Assembly (NCBI GenBank): GCA_017631885.1
Contig: JAGBSH010000011.1
Location: 1 to 64,000 of the forward strand
Direction of reading: 5' to 3'
DNA: 64,000 nucleotides
Source of the DNA: Fibrobacteraceae bacterium
GTDB taxonomy: Bacteria; Fibrobacterota; Fibrobacteria; Fibrobacterales; Fibrobacteraceae
The translations under genes and the position numbers were made by a program. Below, piece by piece: positions 33,801 to 42,515 of the stretch (position 1 is its first letter; each line of letters opens with the position of its first letter). The notes below the pieces were generated by a model. The model saw nothing but the letters and a program-made list of their open reading frames with translations, did not search any database and was not told the DNA's origin.

Positions 33801-36800
33801 GACTTTGAAGTCCGTACCTATCAATATGAATTTACTGGTCTTGATTTTATCAACATGAACATTTATAACAACGAAGACAGAGCTTTTGATAGTTTGACAC
33901 TACGTCTTTATTTAACGGCTCGAGAAGATCAAGTGGCAGAATGCGCTTTAATGATAGATTTAGATATCTGTCAAGCTTACGATGAAGCTGGTTTCAATAA
34001 ACCATGTGAAACAGATAGTGAAATTCGTGGGCTTTTGCGTGGAGCGATGCCTGTTAAATTAGAAGATACTTATGATGCAGCAACAGGGATGTATTCTTGG
34101 TATTATCCAATTCCTTTAGGTTCTACAACTATCAAATCATCGTCTCGTATGCGTATGGATTTAGGTTTTTCAGTAGGGCTTTATCAAAATGGAAAATGTG
34201 ATCCTTTGAGATCTACGCCACAAAAACGGATGTCTGCAACAACAGGTGATTGGAGTTGGGCTCCACATACTCGTGAAGAAGATGGCGCTGATTATGAAGG
34301 TATGCTAGATGCAGACAAAGATTTTGGAGATAGTGATTTAGCTCCTGTTAACCCATATATTGTTGTATATCGTAAAGATGAATTTGTTTCAGGTTTTAGT
34401 CCATCTTATCAAGAAATGACCACAAAACGTGCTAATTATGAAATGACTGTTTCATTGGATGCTCCGTTTAATGTTTCTAATGGTTCTTATATACAAATTG
34501 ATTCTACAACAAGTACAATGCGTGTTAAAGGGAACGCCTTTATTACTGAAAGTGGATTTGTAACGTCTATTTGGGTTAATGGTGTTGCTTTAAGTAAAGA
34601 ACAATTGAAAACAGCAGCTATTTATAACAAGGCAACAGGTAAATTTGATTTAGATATTCCTGTTAAATTAGCGATAGGAACAAATAAAGTAGATGTGACT
34701 ATTTTTGCAGGCCCAGATCCAGAATGTGAAGCTTGCACAGAAAATGGCGGGTGTGCATTTGTCAACCGTAGTTATTATATCCAATATAGTAAGGGTGATA
34801 GAACAGCTGGAATTTTAACGCTTTTGCAAGAAAATGGTTCTTCGGTTTCAAGTCCTGCTTTGACAGATGGTTCTGCTAAATTCTTTATTGTTGTAAAGGA
34901 TAAAGACAATAAACAAAATGAATCAATTGAAGCTAAAGTTGTAAATTCAAGAACTGGTGATACGGTTAGTGTGTCATTAAAACGAACAAATGAAACAACC
35001 GGAGAATTTAAAAGTGATTTATTGACTCCTGTTGATTCTAAAGATGCAAAATATCCAGAATTTTCATTCTTTGGTGGCGATACTTTGACTGTTATCTATA
35101 TAGATGCAGAAGACCCAGAAGATATTGTAACACAATCTTTCTTTGCAAATCCAACGCACCCAGTTCCACAAATTGCAGCAATTTATGATGAAAATTGTAA
35201 TGCTCTTGGCGATGTTGTTATGGCAACATTTGGTGGAAGTGCTTTTGGTGATGGAATTTCTTTAGATAGTGCGGAGTTTGCTTTTGACTCTACCACAACA
35301 TCTTCTGCAATTACATTTATGGCAAAACCAAGTTCTATAGATGGTATGACAGCAACCTTTGCTTTGAATGAAGATATGATTCCACAAACAGGTTCACCAT
35401 CTGGAACGGTTGTTTTTTATATGACAGAAAAGGGAACCGCAACAACGGAAAAAATAGTTTTAACAGATAAAATTTCTCCACAACTTTTAAGTATTACAAT
35501 GCTTGAAAATGAAGAACCTCGTAGCGTTCAAGATACATTGAAAGTTGCTTTTACAGAACCAGTTGTATTGCCTTCAAAAACAGCATGGCCATTACGTGTA
35601 ACAGATGGAACTTCTGAAATAGACCAAATGGGAATATCGGTTAAAAATGTGTCCACAACTGATAATGGAAAAAGTTGGTTGTATGTAATTGAAGGTAATA
35701 CGAATGGTGCTGTTGTTAAAAAAGGATTCTTAGCAGAAGTCGCAGAAACATTCGTTATTTCTGATATTGCTATGAACACTTTGACAAATTGTGCTGGACC
35801 AAGAACAATTGCTGAATCTGTACGTCCGGTTCCTGTGACATTTGCTCGGATAAGTGATGAAACAGGAGATGGTAAGCCGGATGAAATTTATTTGGAATTT
35901 GAAAAGGTTTTACGTGACAAGGACATGCTTGATAGCTTTGACGTTTATTGGGGAAATCCAGCTGTATATGTTGCATTTAAACAACCTGCTAGTGGCTGGA
36001 GTGTAGATACAGTATATGGAGAAAAGTACGCAAAACCTATTACGGCCGTAGTTGATTCTTCAATGGAAGAAAAGAAAACAATTTATAAAGAAGTGGTTGG
36101 CCAAAAAACGATTTGGTGTGATCAGTTTGAAGTTGTTTTTGATTCTGCTTTAAATGTTTGGGATTCTGTGAAAGTTCAGGATTCTCTAGGCAATACGCTT
36201 CAGTATGCTTGCGGTCTCCAAGATTCTACAGTAAACGTTACAAAAATAGATACTATTTGGAGTTATGTGGTGGATACTACAGGGTTTGATACGATTCAAA
36301 ATGTTGCTTCTGCAATTCGTATTGATGTTCCAAAAGGTGTTTATGAAAAGATGACTTATGGGGCAAAAGATGGTAAAGGTTCTGTTATGCCTCGTAAAGG
36401 AGAAGAAGGTGGTTTCTTTGATAAAACTTATTCGTTGAATGATGATTGTCCTCCAATTATCTTGTCTGCTTCGTGGAGTGCTCGAGAAACCAATAGCGGT
36501 CAAATGGATTTGTTAGAAGTAAACATGTCTGAACCATTGGATTCTGTTTCGGGTAATAGTTATTACATAGAGCGTCGTCGTGCAGGTGCTGGTGGAGTAT
36601 TCTTGCAACCATATTCTATTATGAATGGTGATGGTTTGAAAAAGGTTACATTCCTTTATCAAGATGATGCAGAAGATGCTGTCTGGTTTGGTGACTCTAT
36701 TCGTCTAGTTCCAGATGCTCATAAAAGTTTCTATAAAGATAAAACAGGACTTTTCCCAGGTGAAGAAAACCCGTGGACTCCAGTAAGTGGTGCTATTGAT

Positions 36801-37394
36801 AAAGTTAAATTCAAAGTAAAAATGGAATCTTCTGTGACAAAGAAAGATCCTTCTATTGTTCCTTATTCAGGGCAACAACTTTCAGAAGATGAACATTTCC
36901 GCTTGACAGTAGCAAATGAAGCAGGAGAAAAATTGATAGCCTCTGGAAAAGAAACTCTTGAAAAAGTGAACACATCTATAGCAAAAGATTATAAACATGC
37001 TGGCCCTGTATTTAGACTAGATATAACGTTGCCAGAAGTTCATGATAAAACAGAGTTAGGAGAATATAAACGGCTTTATCGTATGGAAATAGCTTTAATG
37101 CTTTACAATAACCAAGGTAGTTTTGTAAATAAAATGAGCTATCAATTTAACTTAGATGAATTGAGAGAATTCGTGACAGCGAACAATGTTTTGACTCTCT
37201 ATTTAGAGTGGTGTTCAAAAGAAGAGGCCCCTGTTTCATTAGAAGGTCGAAAAATAGGAAGTGGAGCCTTTATTGGTAAATTTGACTTTGAAGCCAAGGC
37301 TATGTATGTAGCAGAACATCCAGATGAAGGTGATAATAAAAAGCCTATTTACAGCGATAAATCTTCTATGGTTACTTTTGGGTTTAAACGTTAA
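30858..37394 (+). CDS. Very large multidomain GH9 cellulase
   Basis: A 2,178-residue secreted protein with a GTG start; AGGAG lies 8 bases upstream. After the signal peptide (cut near FAVEQ), a CelD-type N-terminal Ig-like domain starts at RINQAGYLPDDPEKQFYYV (about residue 100). The GH9 domain spans about 230-770: GGWYDCGDH with the catalytic aspartates (about 274-282), HPHHRAS (about 695) and SWEDYHLSETCIDG with the proton-donor Glu (about 748). Then come two FN3-like domains (about 775-870, 875-985) and about 1,200 residues of beta-rich modules without a recognised name, some with the repeated layout PP-x-ILSA...LxVxxSEPL. No dockerin or type IX-like tail is obvious. Followed by a terminator. 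Confidence 0.93.
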   Translation: MPFLCYAAFLFLFVANTFAVEQEQPTPYDLIRPIWPMVWDTASVEEGGTVESFSKFVPSPYKRNPVPKVGTVPQDFKPNGLVPDTLNQAFLDARNLRIGRIRINQAGYLPDDPEKQFYYVSAGDCSEKFSVVDLEGNEIATGGEFVSTGLPTQSSWKIVAGTNAATNKKERYSAETVGPEGTICVANLASFSLPENERMRIKVGKEYSASFIVSDRVYSMVRDATIKFYGINRSGNSESWFHEPSHTKDGAGSFVQGIGGVAGFTSKEGALAGGWYDCGDHLKESQTQAYAFMVLSVMAAANPDRDEDNYAYNHGETVNTDGIPDILREAKHGADFFLNSYRFAEGVVDNMVVSVGNFGADHGWWGRPENQDALPLTLTGRGGPHERDLRLGELGSNISGQIAAGLALLSKEYAMYDKAFADSCLMVAKDLYDFAKNLKLGNSTYGNGRPFVYNTIPDGWSSPAYNGNNESHDDLGLAAIALHYAAYDPANPDMSYLNDAVEEQSYASPQEPGPGFFRGGWFALTRDGMRKSMKNTSWANAYTYTLYAFYKLLLKDDETSVKYGISPSDRLWYAENVIYILAENLSNVASTGGSSISIPGRNNPFNISFGTLWYNMQTDQTWIYNRYQAGNIFEVFAYADVAKDLEGVRLPQKGQQNWKSAEMRQLGINQMNYMLGVNPWDVSFMLGVGDKNDAHPHHRASNPEGKNMPGAAYVYNPPVGALFGGVTPGDINAWAPSTMSWEDYHLSETCIDGTAMFLAAGAMATRAEDLGRAPKDVNVEIRYVGYDSAIVNIIQDVRGQSMILYSESETGPFNQMALDSVPGVKHTIHMKGLKNGTTYYFKVVSINSRSEKYATKWLVDSTSTPFYFTTLASEPPSADIQNVKVCNLSADSAEIMWFTPNGQYESKIYWDTVLTTYDKMAWNTGDANADVSGIPTNFHYVKIGGLKEKTTYYYVVESNGVRRSVDEKGNPLKFTTPVMQYDFEVRTYQYEFTGLDFINMNIYNNEDRAFDSLTLRLYLTAREDQVAECALMIDLDICQAYDEAGFNKPCETDSEIRGLLRGAMPVKLEDTYDAATGMYSWYYPIPLGSTTIKSSSRMRMDLGFSVGLYQNGKCDPLRSTPQKRMSATTGDWSWAPHTREEDGADYEGMLDADKDFGDSDLAPVNPYIVVYRKDEFVSGFSPSYQEMTTKRANYEMTVSLDAPFNVSNGSYIQIDSTTSTMRVKGNAFITESGFVTSIWVNGVALSKEQLKTAAIYNKATGKFDLDIPVKLAIGTNKVDVTIFAGPDPECEACTENGGCAFVNRSYYIQYSKGDRTAGILTLLQENGSSVSSPALTDGSAKFFIVVKDKDNKQNESIEAKVVNSRTGDTVSVSLKRTNETTGEFKSDLLTPVDSKDAKYPEFSFFGGDTLTVIYIDAEDPEDIVTQSFFANPTHPVPQIAAIYDENCNALGDVVMATFGGSAFGDGISLDSAEFAFDSTTTSSAITFMAKPSSIDGMTATFALNEDMIPQTGSPSGTVVFYMTEKGTATTEKIVLTDKISPQLLSITMLENEEPRSVQDTLKVAFTEPVVLPSKTAWPLRVTDGTSEIDQMGISVKNVSTTDNGKSWLYVIEGNTNGAVVKKGFLAEVAETFVISDIAMNTLTNCAGPRTIAESVRPVPVTFARISDETGDGKPDEIYLEFEKVLRDKDMLDSFDVYWGNPAVYVAFKQPASGWSVDTVYGEKYAKPITAVVDSSMEEKKTIYKEVVGQKTIWCDQFEVVFDSALNVWDSVKVQDSLGNTLQYACGLQDSTVNVTKIDTIWSYVVDTTGFDTIQNVASAIRIDVPKGVYEKMTYGAKDGKGSVMPRKGEEGGFFDKTYSLNDDCPPIILSASWSARETNSGQMDLLEVNMSEPLDSVSGNSYYIERRRAGAGGVFLQPYSIMNGDGLKKVTFLYQDDAEDAVWFGDSIRLVPDAHKSFYKDKTGLFPGEENPWTPVSGAIDKVKFKVKMESSVTKKDPSIVPYSGQQLSEDEHFRLTVANEAGEKLIASGKETLEKVNTSIAKDYKHAGPVFRLDITLPEVHDKTELGEYKRLYRMEIALMLYNNQGSFVNKMSYQFNLDELREFVTANNVLTLYLEWCSKEEAPVSLEGRKIGSGAFIGKFDFEAKAMYVAEHPDEGDNKKPIYSDKSSMVTFGFKR

Positions 37395-37410
37395 AATAAA
37401 ATAAAGTTTT

Positions 37411-37447
37411 AAAGTCCGAATTCTTGTAAAGGGTTCGGACTTTTTTT
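37411..37447 (+). terminator. Terminator after the GH9 gene
   Basis: AAAGTCCGAA (37411-37420) pairs with TTCGGACTTT (37434-37443) around a 13-base loop, followed by T-run to 37447. Confidence 0.88.
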
Positions 37448-37544
37448 GTTAATGGGCTTAAAAATTTTAGTTACAAAGGAAAATATTTTATGATTTTTCA
37501 AAAAAAAAGGTTTTATTGTCGTTTGAAAACTTAAATTAGAAAAT

Positions 37545-39827
37545 ATGAATGGTGAGTTTTTAATAAAAGCAAATTTAAGTTTTGCGTATATAGTTTTTGT
37601 TTGCCTTTTTGTATTGTGTGTGATCTTTTTTCACAACAAAATGTTTTCTGCTCAAAAAACTAGAATGCAATTATTCAGAATGCTTTTAGTGTTAGGGATA
37701 GGTTGGAACTTTTGTTCGCTTATAACAGTATTACCAAATCCAGTTAGTCTTAATACGCATCTTTTTAATGTGCCTATTATTGTAAATACTGTTTTTATGA
37801 TTCAAACTTTTTTTTGGTTGCCATTTGGTTATTTTGTCTATAAAACACTTGCTATAGCATTTAATCGTAAACCATCAAAATTTTTAACCATATATACTTT
37901 TGCTGGGATTTTAGTCTATTGGATTTTATTTTTCATTTGTTTGTTTACTGAACCATTAGATATATCAGGAGATTACCTAATTGTAGTGATAACGATTTCA
38001 GGTTATTTTTTGTTAGTTGTGCCTTCGCTTATTATTAGTGGTATTAACGCACTCTTGTGGGGGATTGAGTCTTGGGAATTACAAGAAAAATTTTATTATA
38101 TGCGGATAGCTGCGATATTGTTCTTATTTGGTTTTTTAGCTCTTGGTCAGGATATATTTCTTCCTTATGTTTTTTATGGGGGAGCAGACCCCACGTCATT
38201 TTTAAAAAACACACAAATCTGGGCTTCTATTTTTCTTTTGGCATTTTATCAAAATTTAGTTCCTAAAATTGAATACACGCAGTTGCAGAAAATTTCATTT
38301 CATGTAGATCATATTATAAATGATGGGGTTATTGTTTATAACGAAAAAGGACGAATTAGTTTTGCTAACACGGCAGCACCTTTTTTATTGCATTTGTCTG
38401 AAGAACGGTTAAAGAAAATGAACATACAAAAGATTTTTCCGCAGATAAATGTTTTTGAATCTAGTTTTAGGCAATCCATATTGTTGGTTATGCGAAATAT
38501 TTCTCGTTCGTTTTTGGTTTCAGTTGTTCAAGATGCTTTCTGGTATGGTTCAAAACATTATATGTTGATTTTCTCAGATGTGACTGCTGAAAATTCTATT
38601 TTGCATAAGTATGAATCTTTTAAAGATAGAGCAATGCAAAGAGAATTACAATCACAGCAACAAATGTTGAAAGTTTATGAAGAAGGACGCAGTAAAGAAA
38701 GATTATTGCAAACCTTAATAGATAATCTTCCGTTCAGAGTCGCTGTAAAAAATCAAAGTGGAACCTATATTTTACAAAACGTTCCAGATAAAAAATATGC
38801 GGGAGATTTATATGGTTTGTCGTCTGTAGAACCAGAACTTCGTGAATCTGAAAAAGATGCTTTGCAAGGTAAGGTCGGACATTACGATAAAATAGAATAC
38901 AAAGAAGGTGAAAGTGGTGATATTGCAATAGCAGAACATATTACTTATTTGCCTGTTCCTATGGAGAATGATGAATACTTTGTGATTCGTTTAGTACAAG
39001 ATTTAACAGAAGCGATGAAAATGGAAGAAGAACGCAAACATTTTCGGGCTAGAGAAGAGCAACGAACACGATTAGAAGAACTAGGTTCTCTTGCAGGCGG
39101 TATTGCCCATGATTTTAACAATATTTTGGGAGCACAACAAGGTTTTTGTGAACTAGCAATGGCTACAGTAGAAGAAACAAGCCGAACGAATAAATATTTA
39201 CAAGAAATAGAAAAAGCATGTCATCGAGCGAAAATTATTATCAGTCAAATGCTTACAGGAGTTCGCCAACTCAAGCAAACAAAGGAAACAAAAAAGACAT
39301 TTAGATTTTCAATTTTATTACAAGACCTTATAACGCAAGTGCGTTTGACTTTACCGCCTAATATTGTGATTGTTTCGGGTTCATCGGAATCAGATATCTT
39401 TTTGCAAGGTGTTGAAATGGATTTGTTCCGTGTGTTGCAGAACTTAATCAATAATGCTGTTTTTGCAATGAAAGAATCTGGTGGAGAACTTCGAATATTT
39501 GTAGAAAGAGTTTATTTAAAAGAAGCACATCAAGAAGGTTTTTCTCAAACTATTCCAGCAGGAGCTTATGCTAGGATTGATATTTCAGATACAGGTTCGG
39601 GAATTAAAGGAAATGAACTTCAGAAAATTTTTAGTCCGTTTTTTACCACAAAACCACCAGGAGAAGGTTTTGGCTTAGGCCTTTCTTCGGCGATTTCTTT
39701 GGTTAGACAGGCTCAAGGAGAAATAATAGTTCAATCAATTCTTGGAAAAGGTACTACATTTAGTGTATATTGGCCTTTGATGGAAAATAACGAAGGAGAT
39801 GATTATGGCAAAAGTGCTTATAATTGA
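37545..39827 (+). CDS. Membrane sensor histidine kinase (7TM sensor, PAS, HisKA, HATPase)
   Basis: A 760-residue protein. The first about 240 residues hold seven to eight hydrophobic helices, similar in layout to 7TM or histidine-kinase N-terminal receptor modules. A PAS-like region follows (about 250-350, HIINDGVIVYNEKGRISFAN), then a second PAS-like region (about 390-490, LIDNLPFRVAVKNQSGTYIL). The kinase core has H522 in LAGGIAHDFNNILG, NLINNAVFAM, DTGSGIKGNELQKIF and GFGLGLSSAISL. The HDFNN H-box is of the type that often pairs with NtrC-like partners, which fits the following genes. The receiver gene starts inside its 3' end. Confidence 0.87.
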   Translation: MNGEFLIKANLSFAYIVFVCLFVLCVIFFHNKMFSAQKTRMQLFRMLLVLGIGWNFCSLITVLPNPVSLNTHLFNVPIIVNTVFMIQTFFWLPFGYFVYKTLAIAFNRKPSKFLTIYTFAGILVYWILFFICLFTEPLDISGDYLIVVITISGYFLLVVPSLIISGINALLWGIESWELQEKFYYMRIAAILFLFGFLALGQDIFLPYVFYGGADPTSFLKNTQIWASIFLLAFYQNLVPKIEYTQLQKISFHVDHIINDGVIVYNEKGRISFANTAAPFLLHLSEERLKKMNIQKIFPQINVFESSFRQSILLVMRNISRSFLVSVVQDAFWYGSKHYMLIFSDVTAENSILHKYESFKDRAMQRELQSQQQMLKVYEEGRSKERLLQTLIDNLPFRVAVKNQSGTYILQNVPDKKYAGDLYGLSSVEPELRESEKDALQGKVGHYDKIEYKEGESGDIAIAEHITYLPVPMENDEYFVIRLVQDLTEAMKMEEERKHFRAREEQRTRLEELGSLAGGIAHDFNNILGAQQGFCELAMATVEETSRTNKYLQEIEKACHRAKIIISQMLTGVRQLKQTKETKKTFRFSILLQDLITQVRLTLPPNIVIVSGSSESDIFLQGVEMDLFRVLQNLINNAVFAMKESGGELRIFVERVYLKEAHQEGFSQTIPAGAYARIDISDTGSGIKGNELQKIFSPFFTTKPPGEGFGLGLSSAISLVRQAQGEIIVQSILGKGTTFSVYWPLMENNEGDDYGKSAYN

Positions 39828-40185
39828 TGACGATGAGCAAATCAATTTCTTGCTTAGAGAAACCTTTGAATTAGAAGGGTATTCTGTTGATACGGCAAAG
39901 AATGGGCAAGAAGCTCAGGTACTTTATACAAAGAATCCTTATGATGTTATCATCACAGATATCATTATGCCAGAACAAGATGGATTTGAAGTGATTCTGG
40001 ATTTAAGACGTCTTGGAATGTTAGACCGCGTTATTGCCATCAGTGGTGGTGGAAGAATGAGTGCAGATGATTATCTAGTAACTGCCGATCACTTTGATGT
40101 AGCTGCATCATTTGCTAAGCCTTTAGACCGTAAAGCTATTTTAGCGAAAGCAAAAGAAATAGTAGAAACTGTCGGAAAGAAATAA
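39805..40185 (+). CDS. Single-domain response regulator
   Basis: From ATG 39805, 126 residues; AGGAG lies six bases upstream, while an ATG at 39799 touches it. Receiver features are complete: LIIDDDEQ, VIITDIIMPEQDG with phosphorylated Asp, AISGGGR (Ser in place of Thr) and FAKPLD (Lys). It overlaps the kinase by 23 bases and is followed directly by the sigma-54 activator. Since that activator lacks the phosphorylated Asp, this receiver is the likely phosphate target of the kinase, possibly acting on the activator in trans. Confidence 0.88.
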   Translation: MAKVLIIDDDEQINFLLRETFELEGYSVDTAKNGQEAQVLYTKNPYDVIITDIIMPEQDGFEVILDLRRLGMLDRVIAISGGGRMSADDYLVTADHFDVAASFAKPLDRKAILAKAKEIVETVGKK

Positions 40186-41589
40186 ATGCAAATTTTGTTG
40201 GCTGATCCGGATGCACAATTTGTGCATTCCGTTTTTGATTCGTGGCATCTGCCAGAATCGGTTTTGTTGCCTGTTCTTACCGAAAGGGAATTAATTGCAA
40301 CTATTGAACAAAAGTCAATAGATTTAGCTTTTATCAACGTGCAATTATTATTGCACGATGGTTTGGATATAGTTTCTTTTTTAAAAGAACGACACCCCAT
40401 AGCAGAAATAATAGTTTTGGCAGATCATGCCTCTGGCATTTCTATAGCAGAAAATGCTTTGACTAGAGGTGCTTCTCGTTATTTAAAGAAACCAATAAAG
40501 ATTTCTGCGTTAGAAGAAATTGCTCAAAAGTGTAAACAGCAACAAAGAGAAACTTCTGCAAATCGTTTAATGGAAGACCATGTTTTGGATTCCCTTTTGG
40601 GAGACACTCCAGAAATGCGTAAAATATTGAAAACGGTTTATAAAATAGCGCCAACAACAAGTACGGTCTTGATTACTGGGGAGTCTGGTTCGGGTAAAGA
40701 ATTTTTAGCCAATGTAGTACATCGTTTAAGTAAGCGGTCTTCAGAGCCATTTGTAGCAGTGAACTGTGGTGCTATTCCAGAGAATATTGTTGAAAGTGAA
40801 TTGTTCGGTAGTCGGAAAGGTGCTTTTACTGGAGCAATAGCAGATAAAAAAGGTTTGTTTGAAGCGGCTTCTGGAGGGACTTTATTTTTAGATGAAGTAG
40901 GTGAACTTTCTTTAGCTACTCAAGTTAAATTACTTCGTTTTTTGCAGAATAAAGAAATTCGTCGGGTTGGGGATTCTGAAAATCGTTACTTAGATGTTCG
41001 GATTATTGCAGCAACAAATAAAAATTTAAAACAAGCAATGCTCGAAGGTAAATTTCGCGAAGACCTTTATTACCGGTTGAATACATTTCATTTGCATTTG
41101 CCCCCTTTGCGTGAACGTCAAATAGTAATCCCGCGACTTGTTTCTTATTTTATTTTAAAGTACAAGCAAGAGCATGGAAAAGAAGTTAATGGCTTAGATC
41201 CTGCAGCCCAAATGGCTTTAGCAGCTTATCGTTATCCTGGAAATATTCGAGAATTAGAAAATATTATTGAACATGCAATTGTTCTTTCTGAAGGCGGAAT
41301 TATTCGTTTAGAAGATTTACCAGAAACGGTTTTGCAAGAGAATTTGCCATCGGCACGGATGCTGTTATCTTTACAGGAACAACAGCCAGAAGAACCTTTG
41401 CCTTTATTGCCAGACCTTTCTGGAAAAGAAAAAATATTGACATTAGGTGAATTAGAACGCCAGTATATAATACATACTCTTACACAACTTAAAGGTGAAA
41501 AATTAGACGAAATAGCAAAAATATTAGGTATAAGTAGAACGACTTTGTGGCGTAAAATAAAAGAGAATAATATTGAGTTTTCTGAATGA
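40186..41589 (+). CDS. Sigma-54-dependent transcriptional activator with pseudo-receiver domain
   Basis: A 467-residue NtrC-type protein, start directly after the receiver stop. N-terminal receiver-like domain (about residues 1-120): the phosphorylated Asp is Asn51 in LAFINVQLLLHDGLD, and the Thr position is Ala (VLADHA), so phosphorylation is not expected. The AAA+ domain is intact: GESGSGKE (Walker A), GAFTGA, TLFLDEVGEL (Walker B), and R-finger region YRLNTFHLHLPPLRER. The C-terminal Fis-type helix-turn-helix ends LGISRTTLWRKIKENNI. Regulation must use another input than its own phosphorylation. Confidence 0.92.
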   Translation: MQILLADPDAQFVHSVFDSWHLPESVLLPVLTERELIATIEQKSIDLAFINVQLLLHDGLDIVSFLKERHPIAEIIVLADHASGISIAENALTRGASRYLKKPIKISALEEIAQKCKQQQRETSANRLMEDHVLDSLLGDTPEMRKILKTVYKIAPTTSTVLITGESGSGKEFLANVVHRLSKRSSEPFVAVNCGAIPENIVESELFGSRKGAFTGAIADKKGLFEAASGGTLFLDEVGELSLATQVKLLRFLQNKEIRRVGDSENRYLDVRIIAATNKNLKQAMLEGKFREDLYYRLNTFHLHLPPLRERQIVIPRLVSYFILKYKQEHGKEVNGLDPAAQMALAAYRYPGNIRELENIIEHAIVLSEGGIIRLEDLPETVLQENLPSARMLLSLQEQQPEEPLPLLPDLSGKEKILTLGELERQYIIHTLTQLKGEKLDEIAKILGISRTTLWRKIKENNIEFSE

Positions 41590-41648
41590 TTTAGATAAGT
41601 CAAGAATGGGAAAAGAAAGCTTACATGTTGGCGTTAAGCTTTAAAAGG

Positions 41649-42170
41649 TTATTTGATTTTATCAATGCAAAATTCTTTGCGACCACATTTTGCACAATGA
41701 GTTCCCATCCAAAGGGTGTCGAATTGTTCTATTGCGGCTTCCACGATTTTAGGCTCATTAGTTAAAATTCCAGATTCAAAATTTCTACGGTTGGGACCTT
41801 TCATTCCTATACCAGCACCAGTTAAATTTGCAGATCCGATATAAACGATTTCTAAATCAAAAATGATCATTTTAAAATGAACGCGAGGACATAAAACTCG
41901 TTCTAATTCTGTTGTTAAAATAGGAAACTTATCAAAATCTTCTTGAAAATTAGAGCCTGGTTCTTTAGCATGAACTAGACGTACTCCCACTCCGCGTTTA
42001 AGTAAATCTGCTAATTGTCCAAGTAAAGGAATGGCTGAAGAATTTTGCTTTACATATACATCTTTAATATCAGCCGTTCCTATCCATAACGTTTTACGGA
42101 CAGAAGTAATACGCGAAAGGACTTCGGAATAATGTTCTTCATTTTGGATATACTTTATAAAAGTAGGCAT
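41649..42170 (-). CDS. Phospholipase D-like protein with a single HKD motif and C-terminal Cys cluster
   Basis: A 173-residue protein. One HxK(x4)D motif is present, HFKMIIFD with following SANLTG (about residues 98-119), so an active enzyme would need a dimer as in Nuc-type nucleases. The C-terminal tail has a CAKCGRKEFC cluster, possibly a metal-binding knuckle. The start is ATG 42170, and I see no strong ribosome-binding site. It is convergent to the sigma-54 activator gene. Nuclease and defence-type roles are known for single-HKD proteins, but no defence partner lies near. Confidence 0.72.
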   Translation of the reverse strand: MPTFIKYIQNEEHYSEVLSRITSVRKTLWIGTADIKDVYVKQNSSAIPLLGQLADLLKRGVGVRLVHAKEPGSNFQEDFDKFPILTTELERVLCPRVHFKMIIFDLEIVYIGSANLTGAGIGMKGPNRRNFESGILTNEPKIVEAAIEQFDTLWMGTHCAKCGRKEFCIDKIK

Positions 42171-42515
42171 AAATGAAATATATAATTATTGTTAGCTCTT
42201 ATAATTCAATCTACTTTTATTTGAATTCGGTCTTTTTTATAAAATTCTGCCATATTCTCATTTTTCTTTTGTATGGCAGTATTTGTAAATATCGGAAAAA
42301 CTCTCTAACTTAGTTTTAGTAAATCAAAATTTTACTTATAACTTTGTTCGTAAACGAAATATTTATTGATAAAAATCAAAAATGAGTTTATATTGCATTT
42401 ACTTGGAACTAATAATTCCAATTCTCCGAAAGAGCTTTGCTCTTTGACTAAATTCTGGAATATAAGGCTGTATTGTAGTAAGGCGTTAAAACCCAAATTT
42501 ATCTCAGGAGATTTT
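42171..42515 (+). other. 345-base intergenic region upstream of the xylanase pseudogene
   Basis: AT-rich. From left to right: PLD gene leader, then a promoter (42366-42394), then two hairpins in the predicted 5' leader, TTGGAA/TTCCAA (42403-42421) and AAAGAGC-TTT-GCTCTTT (42429-42445), and AGGAG before the ATG at 42516. The long structured leader could influence stability or translation; no riboswitch is recognised. Confidence 0.6.
42366..42394 (+). promoter_or_regulatory. Predicted sigma-70 promoter of the xylanase pseudogene
   Basis: TTGATA (42366-42371), 17-base spacer, TATATT (42389-42394). Close to consensus. A start near 42401 would give a leader of about 115 bases. Confidence 0.65.
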
